A DNA stretch of 64,000 nucleotides from an uncultured Pelagibacteraceae bacterium. Its GTDB lineage: Bacteria > Pseudomonadota > Alphaproteobacteria > Pelagibacterales > AG-422-B15. The DNA lies in assembly GCA_902577765.1 (NCBI GenBank), contig CACHAK010000002.1, forward strand, positions 1-64,000, written 5' to 3'. Each line of letters begins with the position of its first letter. Within the stretch, counting starts at the first letter, position 1. Below the pieces are notes generated by a model. It ran no database searches, was not told where the DNA came from, and saw only the letters and a program-made list of their open reading frames with translations. The position numbers and the translations under genes are program-made. Shown here piece by piece: positions 1 through 8,283 of this stretch.

Positions 1-1158
1 GAAGAAAACATCGAAGAACTTTTGCTCTTAGATCCTAACAATATTCACTTTCTTAATATCTATTCAATTAAACTTCAAAAACAGAGAAATTACTTTGCAG
101 CCATTGGAGTATTAAAAAAAATAATTGAGATTGACAGTTCGCTTTTGACTTTTCGCTTAGAATTAGCGCGATTGCAATTTACTATTCATGACCTGGATGA
201 ATCTAAGAAAAACTTTTTGTATGTCTATAATAAAGATATTCCGATAAATGTAAGGAATAATATTAGATATTATCTAAGACAAATTGAGAGTCTTAGTCCG
301 GCCAGAGTTAATTATAATTTTAAAATCAGTTACAATGACAATATTAATAACGGAACATATGCGGATACGGTTAAAGTATTTGGTATACCATTCAAAGTTA
401 ATAAAGAAGCCAAAGCAAAAGAAAGCTTCGAGTTATTTACAGACATTAATGGATCATATAACTTTGATTCAAACAGTCATTCATTTAATACTGGCTTCAT
501 TATTAATCATTCCAACTTTACCGGCAGTACTTATGATCGATTAAAGTACGGTCTAAACATAGGTCAAACGCATAATATAGATAGACGAAAATTTAATTGG
601 TCCTTATTGCTTTCAAGAGATGAAATGGATAGTAATCCTCTTATTAACTCAAAAGAATTGAAAGTTTCTAACATACTAAATTATAAACCTAACATTCTCA
701 TAGAATCTACAATAGGTCTGGGTGAGAATGATTATTATAATAATGCAAATTATAATTCTGAAAACAAATTCATCAATTTTTCTATTAACTACATTGGTAA
801 AAAAAATACAAATTATGCTGCTAATTTAAAATTCATGGATAATGATGCGGAGTACAGGCCATACGGGAATAAAAAAATATATCTTTCATCTTCAATTGCT
901 TCAGGGCTACCAAAAGGTTTTTTTTGTACATTTCAGATAGGAATAGAGGATGTTGACTATGATGCTTACCAACCCATATGGTTAACTACTAGGGAAGATC
1001 GATTGAAATTTTTCTCTATAACTTTAAGAAATGATCATATCTACATAGGTAATTTCTATCCTGAAGTTAGTATTACTTTAAGAGAAAATGAGTCTAATGT
1101 TCCTGTTTATCAAACAGAGTCCGACAGTATTTCACTTTATTTCTTAAAAGACTTTTAA
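1..1158 (+). CDS. Slam-like surface lipoprotein assembly modifier (5' partial)
   Basis: The reading frame is open from base 1, so the true start lies before the window. The visible part has about 100 residues of helical, TPR-like sequence followed by an outer-membrane beta-barrel that ends in a terminal Phe. The barrel opens with the pattern typical of PF04575 (DUF560): a 'YNDNINNGT' segment followed by 'GIPFKV'. Slam proteins sit in the outer membrane and help move lipoproteins to the cell surface; that is family knowledge. What this one carries is unknown. No TbpB-like lipoprotein cargo is visible next to it, but the next gene also encodes a predicted barrel and lies 31 bases downstream on the same strand. 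Confidence 0.7.
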   Translation, partial: EENIEELLLLDPNNIHFLNIYSIKLQKQRNYFAAIGVLKKIIEIDSSLLTFRLELARLQFTIHDLDESKKNFLYVYNKDIPINVRNNIRYYLRQIESLSPARVNYNFKISYNDNINNGTYADTVKVFGIPFKVNKEAKAKESFELFTDINGSYNFDSNSHSFNTGFIINHSNFTGSTYDRLKYGLNIGQTHNIDRRKFNWSLLLSRDEMDSNPLINSKELKVSNILNYKPNILIESTIGLGENDYYNNANYNSENKFINFSINYIGKKNTNYAANLKFMDNDAEYRPYGNKKIYLSSSIASGLPKGFFCTFQIGIEDVDYDAYQPIWLTTREDRLKFFSITLRNDHIYIGNFYPEVSITLRENESNVPVYQTESDSISLYFLKDF

Positions 1159-1189
1159 TATAAATTAATTTACTATTTGATAAGTTTAT

Positions 1190-1978
1190 ATGATCTTATT
1201 TAAGTTTATAAATTCTTATTATTTGTTATTGCTTTTTTCGGCAATTTTCTTCTTTAATTTTGTCAATAATTCCTTTTCCTCCGAAACTTCTCATATTGGC
1301 ATATATTTATCCGGCAAGTCTTACGAGGAGACAGATTTATCTGGAGATCCTTTCATGGCTCAATCGGGTTTTATGATTGGACTTGCAGGAAGGGCAGATG
1401 AAATATCCGACGAATTTTATGTTGGCTCAAAAGGAAGAATTGGCTGGGGTCAAGTTGATTATACTTCTGAAGATACAGGAACCATGGAAGATATTTCTGA
1501 TTACCACATTGAGGGATCAGTTTATGGGGGGCCAACTTTTGGAGAAAAAGATCAATTTGCATTATATATCGGCCTTGGAGGAAGATATCTTTATAATGCA
1601 AGTGGATACAGGCTATCTTCTACTGGTCATGCAGGATATGATCGGATTTCAAGATACTTGTATGCTCCAATTGGAATAAGAATTTCAAATATAAATAGCA
1701 ATAGAGTTATAGTCTTTAATTTAGAGTATGATTATTTCATTCAGGGAATTCAAGAGTCAAAACTTAGTCAAGCTGGACCATCTTATAGCGATGTCACTCA
1801 TTCCCAGGACTCTGGATATGGAATAAAACTTACAGCAGGTTTTTTTGGTGTTCAAAAAGACAAAGGAGGATTTGAACTATATTTAGATCTATGGGATATA
1901 GACGACTCTAAGCCCGCATCAGGATTTTACGAGCCAAGGAATGTAACAACCGAATTTGGTTTTAGAATTTATTTTTAA
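1190..1978 (+). CDS. putative outer-membrane beta-barrel protein
   Basis: This 262-residue protein has an N-terminal hydrophobic signal segment (about residues 10-30), then alternating, glycine- and aromatic-rich strands, and ends in 'FRIYF', a typical outer-membrane insertion signal with terminal Phe. I do not recognise a named family. It follows the Slam-like gene by 31 bases on the same strand and is probably co-transcribed, so it could be a client or partner of that protein; this is inference from position only. There is no lipobox Cys after the signal segment, so it does not look like a surface lipoprotein. Confidence 0.55.
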   Translation: MILFKFINSYYLLLLFSAIFFFNFVNNSFSSETSHIGIYLSGKSYEETDLSGDPFMAQSGFMIGLAGRADEISDEFYVGSKGRIGWGQVDYTSEDTGTMEDISDYHIEGSVYGGPTFGEKDQFALYIGLGGRYLYNASGYRLSSTGHAGYDRISRYLYAPIGIRISNINSNRVIVFNLEYDYFIQGIQESKLSQAGPSYSDVTHSQDSGYGIKLTAGFFGVQKDKGGFELYLDLWDIDDSKPASGFYEPRNVTTEFGFRIYF

Positions 1979-2010
1979 AAATTAATTTACGAACTTCATT
2001 ATACATTAAT

Positions 2011-2427
2011 TCATAGCTCTCGATCGAATTTTGATGGTTTCCAATCCTTTGGGGCAAGTTCCAAATCTTCGAATTCAAATGCGGGTGCGACCGTGCATCC
2101 AATCAAGCTATACGCTCCAGTAGATTTCAAAGCAAACCAAGTTCCCTTTTCTACAGTGTACATAAAATTATTATTAGAACCTATCTCATCAATCTGGAAT
2201 TCGACACCGTCCTTAGAAGTAAATATATTTAGGGGACTACCAGAGTAAAAATGTAAAGTTTCAGTTTTTGTTATTCTGTGCCAGTGCGAGTTTTCGTGCT
2301 TTTCAAGTAAAAAATATATATGAGTGACATCATCATTTCTAAAAATCTCAACATAATGACCCCCCTCAGGATGAGGTTCCATTTTATGTTCTTCTACTAA
2401 ACTATTAATAAGATCTTTATTACTCAT
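2011..2427 (-). CDS. DUF985 (cupin_5) family protein
   Basis: This is a small cupin of 138 residues with the family's 'PHPEGG' motif at residues 18-23 and the metal-site motif around H48-W-H50 followed by E56 and H59. DUF985 proteins resemble yeast YML079w; a sugar-binding or epimerase-like role has been proposed but the substrate is not established. The full family length is present. It faces the barrel gene convergently, 32 bases apart, and about 156 bases of apparently empty AT-rich sequence separate its start from the next gene. Confidence 0.8.
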   Translation of the reverse strand: MSNKDLINSLVEEHKMEPHPEGGHYVEIFRNDDVTHIYFLLEKHENSHWHRITKTETLHFYSGSPLNIFTSKDGVEFQIDEIGSNNNFMYTVEKGTWFALKSTGAYSLIGCTVAPAFEFEDLELAPKDWKPSKFDREL

Positions 2428-2583
2428 AGTGAGTTGGATTATATACCTATTACTTTAATCAAATCCAGTTTCAATTTGACCAAAACTTTAAGTAAAAATA
2501 ATTAAGAAAAGAAATAAAATGAAAGCTATCTGAAGTAAGAAGAAGATAATTAGTTTAATTCTTTATTGCTGTACATGTATCCA

Positions 2584-3183
2584 CTACAGCTCTAATTTGT
2601 TATATACCTTAAATCGACACTTTTGGTATTCCCTTGCTATAATATTATGCAAATCTGTCATATCCCATACCTCATCTATATCTGTCAATAAAGACGATGT
2701 ATCAATGTCATACTCAGGATCATGATGTTTTTTTAAAATTATTTTTTGTGCAAAAGGGCCAGAGCTTTGAAGAATTTCTAGCCAACGTTCAGTATCATAG
2801 AGATAACCGTCGTCTAGAAGATAAAAAATACGCTCACCTCTTTTTTCTGAGTATGCAACGAATAATTCCTCTTCATAATTTGTGTACTCTTCTCCATTGT
2901 ATGGTTGTTCTATTACTTCTAAAGCAAATTTAAATCCATCATCTGCTCTATTTGCTGAGTAACTAGTAAAATAAAAATCAACATCTAACTCGTCGCACCT
3001 TTCTTTATTCATCGATATAGCCATCATATTTTCTGATACCATTCCAAAAGCGTCAATATTAATCCATTCTTCATCACTCTCATGGTCAACATTCCAATAA
3101 GTGGGATTTGCTTTTGCTATCAAAGTATTTGATAATAGAAAAAGAATTACTGTGGCATTTAATAACAAATTAAACATTTTCAT
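2584..3183 (-). CDS. secreted protein of unknown function
   Basis: The 199-residue product begins with a clear Sec signal peptide (residues 1-25, ending in 'AKA'). The mature part is acidic and contains two Cys residues, one near 'NKERC' and one near the C-terminus in 'YQKC', which could form a disulfide. I recognise no family. Its start overlaps the end of the helicase gene by 14 bases (8 if the Met two codons later is used), so it is translationally linked to a module of otherwise cytoplasmic DNA-acting proteins, which is odd for an exported protein. It may be an unrelated cargo gene. Confidence 0.6.
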   Translation of the reverse strand: MKMFNLLLNATVILFLLSNTLIAKANPTYWNVDHESDEEWINIDAFGMVSENMMAISMNKERCDELDVDFYFTSYSANRADDGFKFALEVIEQPYNGEEYTNYEEELFVAYSEKRGERIFYLLDDGYLYDTERWLEILQSSGPFAQKIILKKHHDPEYDIDTSSLLTDIDEVWDMTDLHNIIAREYQKCRFKVYNKLEL

Positions 3184-4882
3184 TTCTCACTTTCTCTCTT
3201 GCTACATCAACATACTTGGCAATCCGGGCATAACTTTCTTCAGGGTATGATCGCATTAATTTGATTAAGACTTCATCACCCGATGACATAACTAAATCAT
3301 TTAAATGATCGGCCATTCTTTCCCCCTCTTGTGCTTCATCCTCACTAATTGCCATTCCTCGAACATAAACGCCGTCTCTCATTGCTGAGTCAAGAGTTAC
3401 ACCAAATTCATGTGTCATATCTTCACCACAGTGTTGGCATGTTTCAGCGTTTAATAAATTCATGCCACCACAATGATCACATATTTTATATTGAGGTGAT
3501 CTTTGAGGAAACTCATGACCACATTCGGTACATTCACTTGCATTCAAATTACAATCTGAATGGCACTCTGGACATACTTTTTTCTTGGGACGATTTGTAT
3601 CTTTTCTAAACTTAGGCGGCATTTCTCTCTCTATTCTTTCAGCAAATGTCTCAAAAGTTTTGTAGGCAGGCATAATAACATAAGCACGTGTGTTATCGTT
3701 TGGAATATAATTTCTAACAACCCTACCTACGGCTTGACGAAAAAAAAGCTCTGTCATCGCGTTTGGTAAATAGACAAGAACTCTTAATCGAGGGATATCA
3801 ACTCCTTCACTGACCATCTGAACAGAAACAAGCCACTTTTCTTTATTTCTCTTAAAAGCTTTAAGCTTATTATTTGAACCCTTTTCCTCGTTATGAACAA
3901 TAACTGGTTTTTCATTTGTTAAGTGTTCAATTATTTGAGCCATATGATTTGCAGTTGGTATATCTGGCGCAATCACCAATCCACCTGCATCTGGTATAGT
4001 TAACCTTGCCGAGTCTAGTTCATTAATTCCTTCCTTGATCATTGTCGACATATAAGATTTTAGGTCAGGAGTATTAGGATTTTCATTGAGATGTTTGATT
4101 GTCGTTGCAAGGTTATAGAAATCCATAGCCTTATCGATCATTGGAATTCTTTTAATTTTCTTCCTCTGCTCTTCACTAATTTTAGGCCCTGTTTTTCCTG
4201 ATATCTCAACTTTATCACCATCTAGGAAGTCAAAAATAAAATTTCCTTCGTGTTTGTGAAATGTGACTGGCCTACAGTATCCAAGTGCGACAGCCTCACC
4301 ATAAGTTAGTACGTAAGTTCCATCTATTGGATGAACAATTGTTTTTGATTTTTTATCAGTCTCTAGCCAAACAGCATCCTTTCCGTCTGATCTATATGGT
4401 GTTCCAGTTAAGATCAATTCATATTTAGCACTGTCTTCAAAAGCTTTAATTACATTTGTACCCCATGACTTATCTAAGGCAGCATGGTGTTGTTCGTCAC
4501 ATATGACTAAAGTCTTGTAAGAGCAACATAGAGTATGAAATGCATCAAGTAGCGATTTTAAAGATTGCCATGTAGTTGAATAGTGTGTGCCATAAGATAG
4601 AAGATCATCTTTGTCTCCCCCGCTAACTTTCATCATGTCGGAGCCAAGAATAACTTTTGCATCAGATGACCACTGCTTTACAACTTCATTAGAAGGAGCA
4701 ACAACGACAACTTTGTCAATTTTTCTTTCTCTTAAAAGTTCTTTGGCAATTACCAGCGCTGTATAAGTCTTACCAGATGCTGGTGCAGCATTAATAACAA
4801 ATTTATTCGATGTCTCTTTTTCAAACCATTTTTTACACTTTGAAAGTGCCTCTGCTTGCCAGGGTCTTAAATCTATAGTCAT
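3170..4882 (-). CDS. SF2 DEQH-box helicase with C-terminal zinc ribbons
   Basis: This 570-residue superfamily 2 helicase shows Walker A 'APASGKT' at residues 33-39, motif II DEQH at 129-132, motif III-like 'LTGTPYR' at 158-164, and a C-terminal helicase domain with 'MVSEGVDIPRLRVLV' and 'RQAVGRVVR'. Two four-Cys zinc ribbons follow (C437/C440/C451/C454 and C468/C471/C482/C485). The layout resembles type III restriction-type and phage-type ATP-dependent DNA translocases. It overlaps the upstream HNH gene by 4 bases, so the two are translationally coupled and may form a nuclease-translocase pair; no methyltransferase is present. A phage replication helicase is the main alternative. Confidence 0.8.
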   Translation of the reverse strand: MTIDLRPWQAEALSKCKKWFEKETSNKFVINAAPASGKTYTALVIAKELLRERKIDKVVVVAPSNEVVKQWSSDAKVILGSDMMKVSGGDKDDLLSYGTHYSTTWQSLKSLLDAFHTLCCSYKTLVICDEQHHAALDKSWGTNVIKAFEDSAKYELILTGTPYRSDGKDAVWLETDKKSKTIVHPIDGTYVLTYGEAVALGYCRPVTFHKHEGNFIFDFLDGDKVEISGKTGPKISEEQRKKIKRIPMIDKAMDFYNLATTIKHLNENPNTPDLKSYMSTMIKEGINELDSARLTIPDAGGLVIAPDIPTANHMAQIIEHLTNEKPVIVHNEEKGSNNKLKAFKRNKEKWLVSVQMVSEGVDIPRLRVLVYLPNAMTELFFRQAVGRVVRNYIPNDNTRAYVIMPAYKTFETFAERIEREMPPKFRKDTNRPKKKVCPECHSDCNLNASECTECGHEFPQRSPQYKICDHCGGMNLLNAETCQHCGEDMTHEFGVTLDSAMRDGVYVRGMAISEDEAQEGERMADHLNDLVMSSGDEVLIKLMRSYPEESYARIAKYVDVAREKVRNENV

Positions 4883-5085
4883 ATTTTATTTCCTTTCTTC
4901 AGGTTACAGGACACGCATAATGCTTGCCCGTTATTAAGAATAGTTGTCCCCCCTTTACTCCATGGAACTTTATGATCACCGTGAAATTTTTTATTTAGAG
5001 GTATCTTACAAATTGAACATTGATTGCCAGACAGGATGGCTAATATCTTTTTTTCACGTTTGGTAAAAAATCTTTTTTCAATCAT
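4879..5085 (-). CDS. small HNH endonuclease
   Basis: The 68-residue protein is almost only an HNH domain: zinc Cys pair C23/C26, catalytic 'GDH' at D37-H38, N52, and a second zinc pair C57/C60 followed by Asn. All the core residues of an active HNH nuclease are present. It overlaps the preceding small gene by 1 base and the following helicase gene by 4, so the three are one transcription unit. HNH proteins of this size occur in phages and in restriction-like modules; which applies here cannot be decided from the sequence. Confidence 0.8.
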   Translation of the reverse strand: MIEKRFFTKREKKILAILSGNQCSICKIPLNKKFHGDHKVPWSKGGTTILNNGQALCVSCNLKKGNKI

Positions 5086-5363
5086 TATTTACCAACCCAA
5101 TATTCTGTCATTAAGATTTCTTTTACAGGAAGATTTGATGGTTCCTGAAAGCTGCAAAACTTGTTTAACCGTTTTAAAACGGAAAGCATGGTAACTTTTC
5201 TCTTATGAATAATCATTCCTTCTTCCCTAAAATGTGTAAGAGTTCTAGTTGGACTTTGAACTCCAAACATAGCCATCATTTCTAGTATCGAAATGGTATT
5301 GCCTTCTTCCATAAATTCTCGAAGTGCCATTACCTTTCCTTTTTGATAGTTTGTTTTTGTCAT
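5085..5363 (-). CDS. small helix-turn-helix-like protein
   Basis: This 92-residue basic protein has a predicted winged-helix look in its middle part, with a helix containing 'SILEMMAMFGVQSPTRTLTHF' spread over about residues 24-44, suggesting DNA binding. No family is recognised with confidence. A good ribosome site (AAGGAG) lies 5 bases before the ATG. It is the second gene of the minus-strand unit and could be the unit's own regulator or a DNA-recognition subunit; both are inference. Confidence 0.5.
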   Translation of the reverse strand: MTKTNYQKGKVMALREFMEEGNTISILEMMAMFGVQSPTRTLTHFREEGMIIHKRKVTMLSVLKRLNKFCSFQEPSNLPVKEILMTEYWVGK

Positions 5364-5378
5364 TATGTTTCTCCTTTA

Positions 5379-5660
5379 TTAATTAAACTCATTTATTCTG
5401 TTGTACTCTTTACTCAGCGTTAACCATGGTGAATGTTCAACCATTTTATAAACATCTCTCGCGTAGTAATTTTCTCGTCCAAGCGGCTTTATCATATGGT
5501 CAATTTCTCTTCTTCTATCTCTGTGAGACAATTCAACCAGTTTTTGAGCGAGGCTTAAAATTTCAACTCTGGGTTTTGAATTACCCAGATGAGACAGAAG
5601 TTCTTGGTAAATAAGATATATCCTGTCTGATTTTCTTAATTTTCTATTTTGTTTCTTCAT
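5379..5660 (-). CDS. small basic protein of unknown function
   Basis: The 93-residue product is rich in Lys and Arg and appears wholly helical. It resembles no family I can name. It is the first gene of the minus-strand unit that runs to the helicase and secreted-protein genes, 15 bases before the HTH-like gene. Small basic proteins at the head of such units are often phage-type or regulatory; that is only a possibility here. Confidence 0.5.
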   Translation of the reverse strand: MKKQNRKLRKSDRIYLIYQELLSHLGNSKPRVEILSLAQKLVELSHRDRRREIDHMIKPLGRENYYARDVYKMVEHSPWLTLSKEYNRINEFN

Positions 5661-5842
5661 ATTCCTTAAAAAAATTTTTAAAAAAAGTTTCTTTAAGGTA
5701 TGAAATCTATTTATCTATAAATAGTCAGTAGAATGACTTTTTTGCGGACAAAAATACTTATTAATTTTCAGTGATTTAGTGTCTGTTCAATTTTCCCTGA
5801 AAGATCTAGTTAGATAGAGGAAGTTGATTAATTTACTTGCTA
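5661..5842. other. AT-rich gap with a short palindrome
   Basis: No gene is seen. Just upstream of the basic-protein start, the arms CCTTAAA (about 5666-5672) and TTTAAGG (about 5694-5700) face each other across an A/T-rich loop. This lies where the promoter of the minus-strand helicase unit should be, so it could be an operator, but A/T-rich inverted repeats arise easily by chance. Confidence 0.3.
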
Positions 5843-7543
5843 TTAAACTTTTTCTCCTTGGAAATAGAATCTTAATCTTATTAATTTATAAGTCATAAGA
5901 ATATAAATAGCAGAAAATGGAGCCAAGAAGCCTAATAATATAACGATCCAGTTTAAAGATGATAAAGAGGGGTCATTTCTTACTACTTGTACAGCGATTA
6001 AGCAAAGTAATGGAAATAGTATTGCAATTATTGATAACATAACTAGCTCAACTTTATAAGAACCTCTAAAAGAGCGAAGTTCTTCTCTATAATCAAATTT
6101 ATCTTTGGGATCTTGCGTAGCAGCATTCCATGCATAAAAAGACCATTTCAATTTATGGTAAGTAAAATTGTAACTTGTTAAGATTGATATTGCTGTAGGC
6201 CATGCAGCTAATAAATATAAAACTATTGTGAAACCATCAATTAAGGTAGTGTAGCCTAATTTTGGTAAATCCTGATCGATTATATATGTATAAGCAGTTA
6301 GTGATAAAAAACTTACAATAGTCACTGTTAAGCGCGCTTCAACATTCTTTGGGTGAATATAAAGAGACATAAATGCCAAAAAGATAATTATATATGCTGG
6401 CAGATAAACTTTAAAAATAAAGTAAAGATAGTTTCTATCGATAGAAATATTTAGGTTGTAAATAGTTTTGTCTTCATTCCAGTAAACATCATTCCATCTA
6501 TCGGGAACGATGCTAGCTTCCCTAATATCCCAATTTAACAGTTTTAAATTTTTAGTAAGGTAATCATCCCACTCTAAGAAAAGCCAAGTGTCATTAATCG
6601 GAATTTCATCAGCGTCCGCAAATAACTTTAGATTTATTGTCTGACGATCTAATGGAAATGCCTTAAAATTAAAATCTCCTTGAAATAAAGCGGTACCTTT
6701 ACTCCAATATATCATCTCGGAAATTGGAGTGTTTTCATCTTCATAGAGATTTCCTTCTGGGTAATTTTGAATTTCAAAATATTCTTCAACCATGTCACTT
6801 GACTCCTCAACTCTATTTTGAAAACTGAGTTGAGGGTACCAGAGGCCTAAAGATTTGAATTTTTCAACACTATACTGGCAATTGCCTATAGTCTCATCAT
6901 AGCTACTAATTTTGTATTTGGATCTTAAGTTTTCAATTATTGAAGCAATTTCATAATTGTCCCAGCGATACTCAAATGTATAAGCAATTTTAAATTTGTT
7001 CGTTTTAGGAAAAATTTCAATGAAATTGTCAATTATTACAGTTGGCCAAACTCTTATTTGTCCATCATAAAGTGGCTCAATCTCTACGAAGTTTATTTCA
7101 TCATTCAATGAATCATTTTTAATATATTCAACTCTATATTTTTTAGTCTTGTCGTTAATAACATCTGTTTCAGGCTCTAAAAGGTTCATTACCTCATCTT
7201 TTTTTAAAACATTTAATTTCTGTCCATCTATTGATATCAATCTATCTCCAAATGAAAAAAAATCAGATGATTCAAATGTTTTTCCCTCACCATTTTTAAT
7301 TAAAGTATTGAATACAATTGGATTACCGGCGTTATCTCTTTTTATAGTCCACTCTTCATTCTCAGAATCATAAGAGTAATCAAGATTTATACCTAATGAG
7401 TTTCGACCCTCAAAATCTAATGGCGGCAAGTCGAGTCTTTCTTCAATTTGATTATTCTTAATCTCGGTTGATAAGGCATCACAAAACGTTTGTGAATAAG
7501 CATTTCCAGAAAGTAAAATAAGAAAAATAATTAAAATTCTCAT
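5843..7543 (-). CDS. pentameric ligand-gated ion channel with PDZ-like N-terminal region
   Basis: The 566-residue protein has a signal peptide (1-18), an extra region at about 45-150 whose 'GDRLISIDGQKL' at 99-110 looks like a PDZ fold, then a Cys-loop-receptor extracellular domain with the family signature 'FPLDRQ' at 296-301. Membrane segments follow: TM1 near 372-396, the pore-lining TM2 near 402-423, then 'DLPKLGYTTLIDG' leading into TM3, much as in the bacterial channel GLIC. TM4 lies near 498-520 and a fifth hydrophobic stretch near 531-555. The eukaryotic Cys loop itself is not needed in bacterial members. It is a single gene with its own promoter region and should be an inner-membrane channel gated by an unknown periplasmic signal. 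Confidence 0.8.
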   Translation of the reverse strand: MRILIIFLILLSGNAYSQTFCDALSTEIKNNQIEERLDLPPLDFEGRNSLGINLDYSYDSENEEWTIKRDNAGNPIVFNTLIKNGEGKTFESSDFFSFGDRLISIDGQKLNVLKKDEVMNLLEPETDVINDKTKKYRVEYIKNDSLNDEINFVEIEPLYDGQIRVWPTVIIDNFIEIFPKTNKFKIAYTFEYRWDNYEIASIIENLRSKYKISSYDETIGNCQYSVEKFKSLGLWYPQLSFQNRVEESSDMVEEYFEIQNYPEGNLYEDENTPISEMIYWSKGTALFQGDFNFKAFPLDRQTINLKLFADADEIPINDTWLFLEWDDYLTKNLKLLNWDIREASIVPDRWNDVYWNEDKTIYNLNISIDRNYLYFIFKVYLPAYIIIFLAFMSLYIHPKNVEARLTVTIVSFLSLTAYTYIIDQDLPKLGYTTLIDGFTIVLYLLAAWPTAISILTSYNFTYHKLKWSFYAWNAATQDPKDKFDYREELRSFRGSYKVELVMLSIIAILFPLLCLIAVQVVRNDPSLSSLNWIVILLGFLAPFSAIYILMTYKLIRLRFYFQGEKV

Positions 7544-7590
7544 GAAGTTAGCTTATTTAATTATTTATTTTGAACCAAACAATATTTACC

Positions 7591-7732
7591 CCCAACTGGC
7601 CGAAAGGAGAAAAAAAACCAGTCAGGAGTAACTTTATGAGGTAAAACAACAATAAAACCCTCATATTTAAATTTTTAAAGACTGATGGAGGTCAATATGA
7701 GTTTGCCTTTAAAAATTGCTTCTTATTATTAG
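7591..7732 (+). promoter_or_regulatory. leader with two competing hairpins and an 11-codon ORF
   Basis: The arm 7659-7667 (CCTCATATT) can pair upstream with TATGAGG at 7635-7641 or downstream with AATATGAG at 7694-7701, but not both. The downstream pairing buries the ATG at 7697 of an 11-residue ORF (7697-7732) that has a full GGAGGT site at 7687-7692. A separate 5-bp stem, ACTGG 7595-7599 with CCAGT 7618-7622, encloses a CC-GAAA-GG minihairpin. This resembles an attenuator or riboswitch layout ahead of the gene at 7800. It was found by eye, without a folding calculation, and no known class was recognised. Confidence 0.3.
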
Positions 7733-7799
7733 TAAAAATTAGCTGCAAGATAGTCCGTATATTGATTTATTTAAGGACTAATCCAAACTATAATAATTT

Positions 7800-8273
7800 A
7801 TGGCAAATTGGTATGAAAGAGAGTTCGCCTCATTAGAACAAGCTCTTCAAGCAGTCGTTAGAAACCTGAGCGAAGAATCAATAAAAAATGCGACAGGTAA
7901 AACTAAAGACTATTTTCTACGTGTCAGTGATCCAAGGGAAGATAGCAAGCGTCATCTTCAGCATCGAGACTCAATAAAATTGGACATTGAATGCCTTAGA
8001 GAAGGCAAGGGGCATCCAATATTAAATGCACACCAAGCTCAAGTAGACAAATTTCTCAAAAGTAGCAATAAACAAATTGATATTAAAAATACTATTCTCG
8101 GAATGCAAGTAAGATTAGGATATCTTACAGAGGATATACAAAAAGCTCTTGATCCCTCTGGTCCATCTGGAGAAAAAATTGACAGAAATGAAAAGGATGA
8201 TCTTTCTAAGAAGATTTTGAAACTTGAAGAAAAAATCGCGGACCTTAAAATTTCTATTGGACTCCAAAAGTAA
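7800..8273 (+). CDS. unknown protein with C-terminal coiled coil
   Basis: This 157-residue soluble protein has no signal peptide. The N-terminal part is mixed; the C-terminal quarter (about 125-155) is a strongly charged heptad-like helix beginning 'SKKILKLEEKIADLK', probably a coiled coil. I do not recognise the family. The gene stands alone between the channel gene (divergent) and acs (convergent, 10 bases apart), behind the leader at 7591-7732. No ribosome site is obvious just before the ATG. Confidence 0.55.
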   Translation: MANWYEREFASLEQALQAVVRNLSEESIKNATGKTKDYFLRVSDPREDSKRHLQHRDSIKLDIECLREGKGHPILNAHQAQVDKFLKSSNKQIDIKNTILGMQVRLGYLTEDIQKALDPSGPSGEKIDRNEKDDLSKKILKLEEKIADLKISIGLQK

Positions 8274-8283
8274 AAAATTAAAT

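Noticed and set aside
2584-5842. Complete prophage or integrative element around the helicase genes
   Set aside because: No integrase, recombinase, structural phage gene, tRNA target or direct-repeat boundary was found; only a few small genes have a phage-like flavour.
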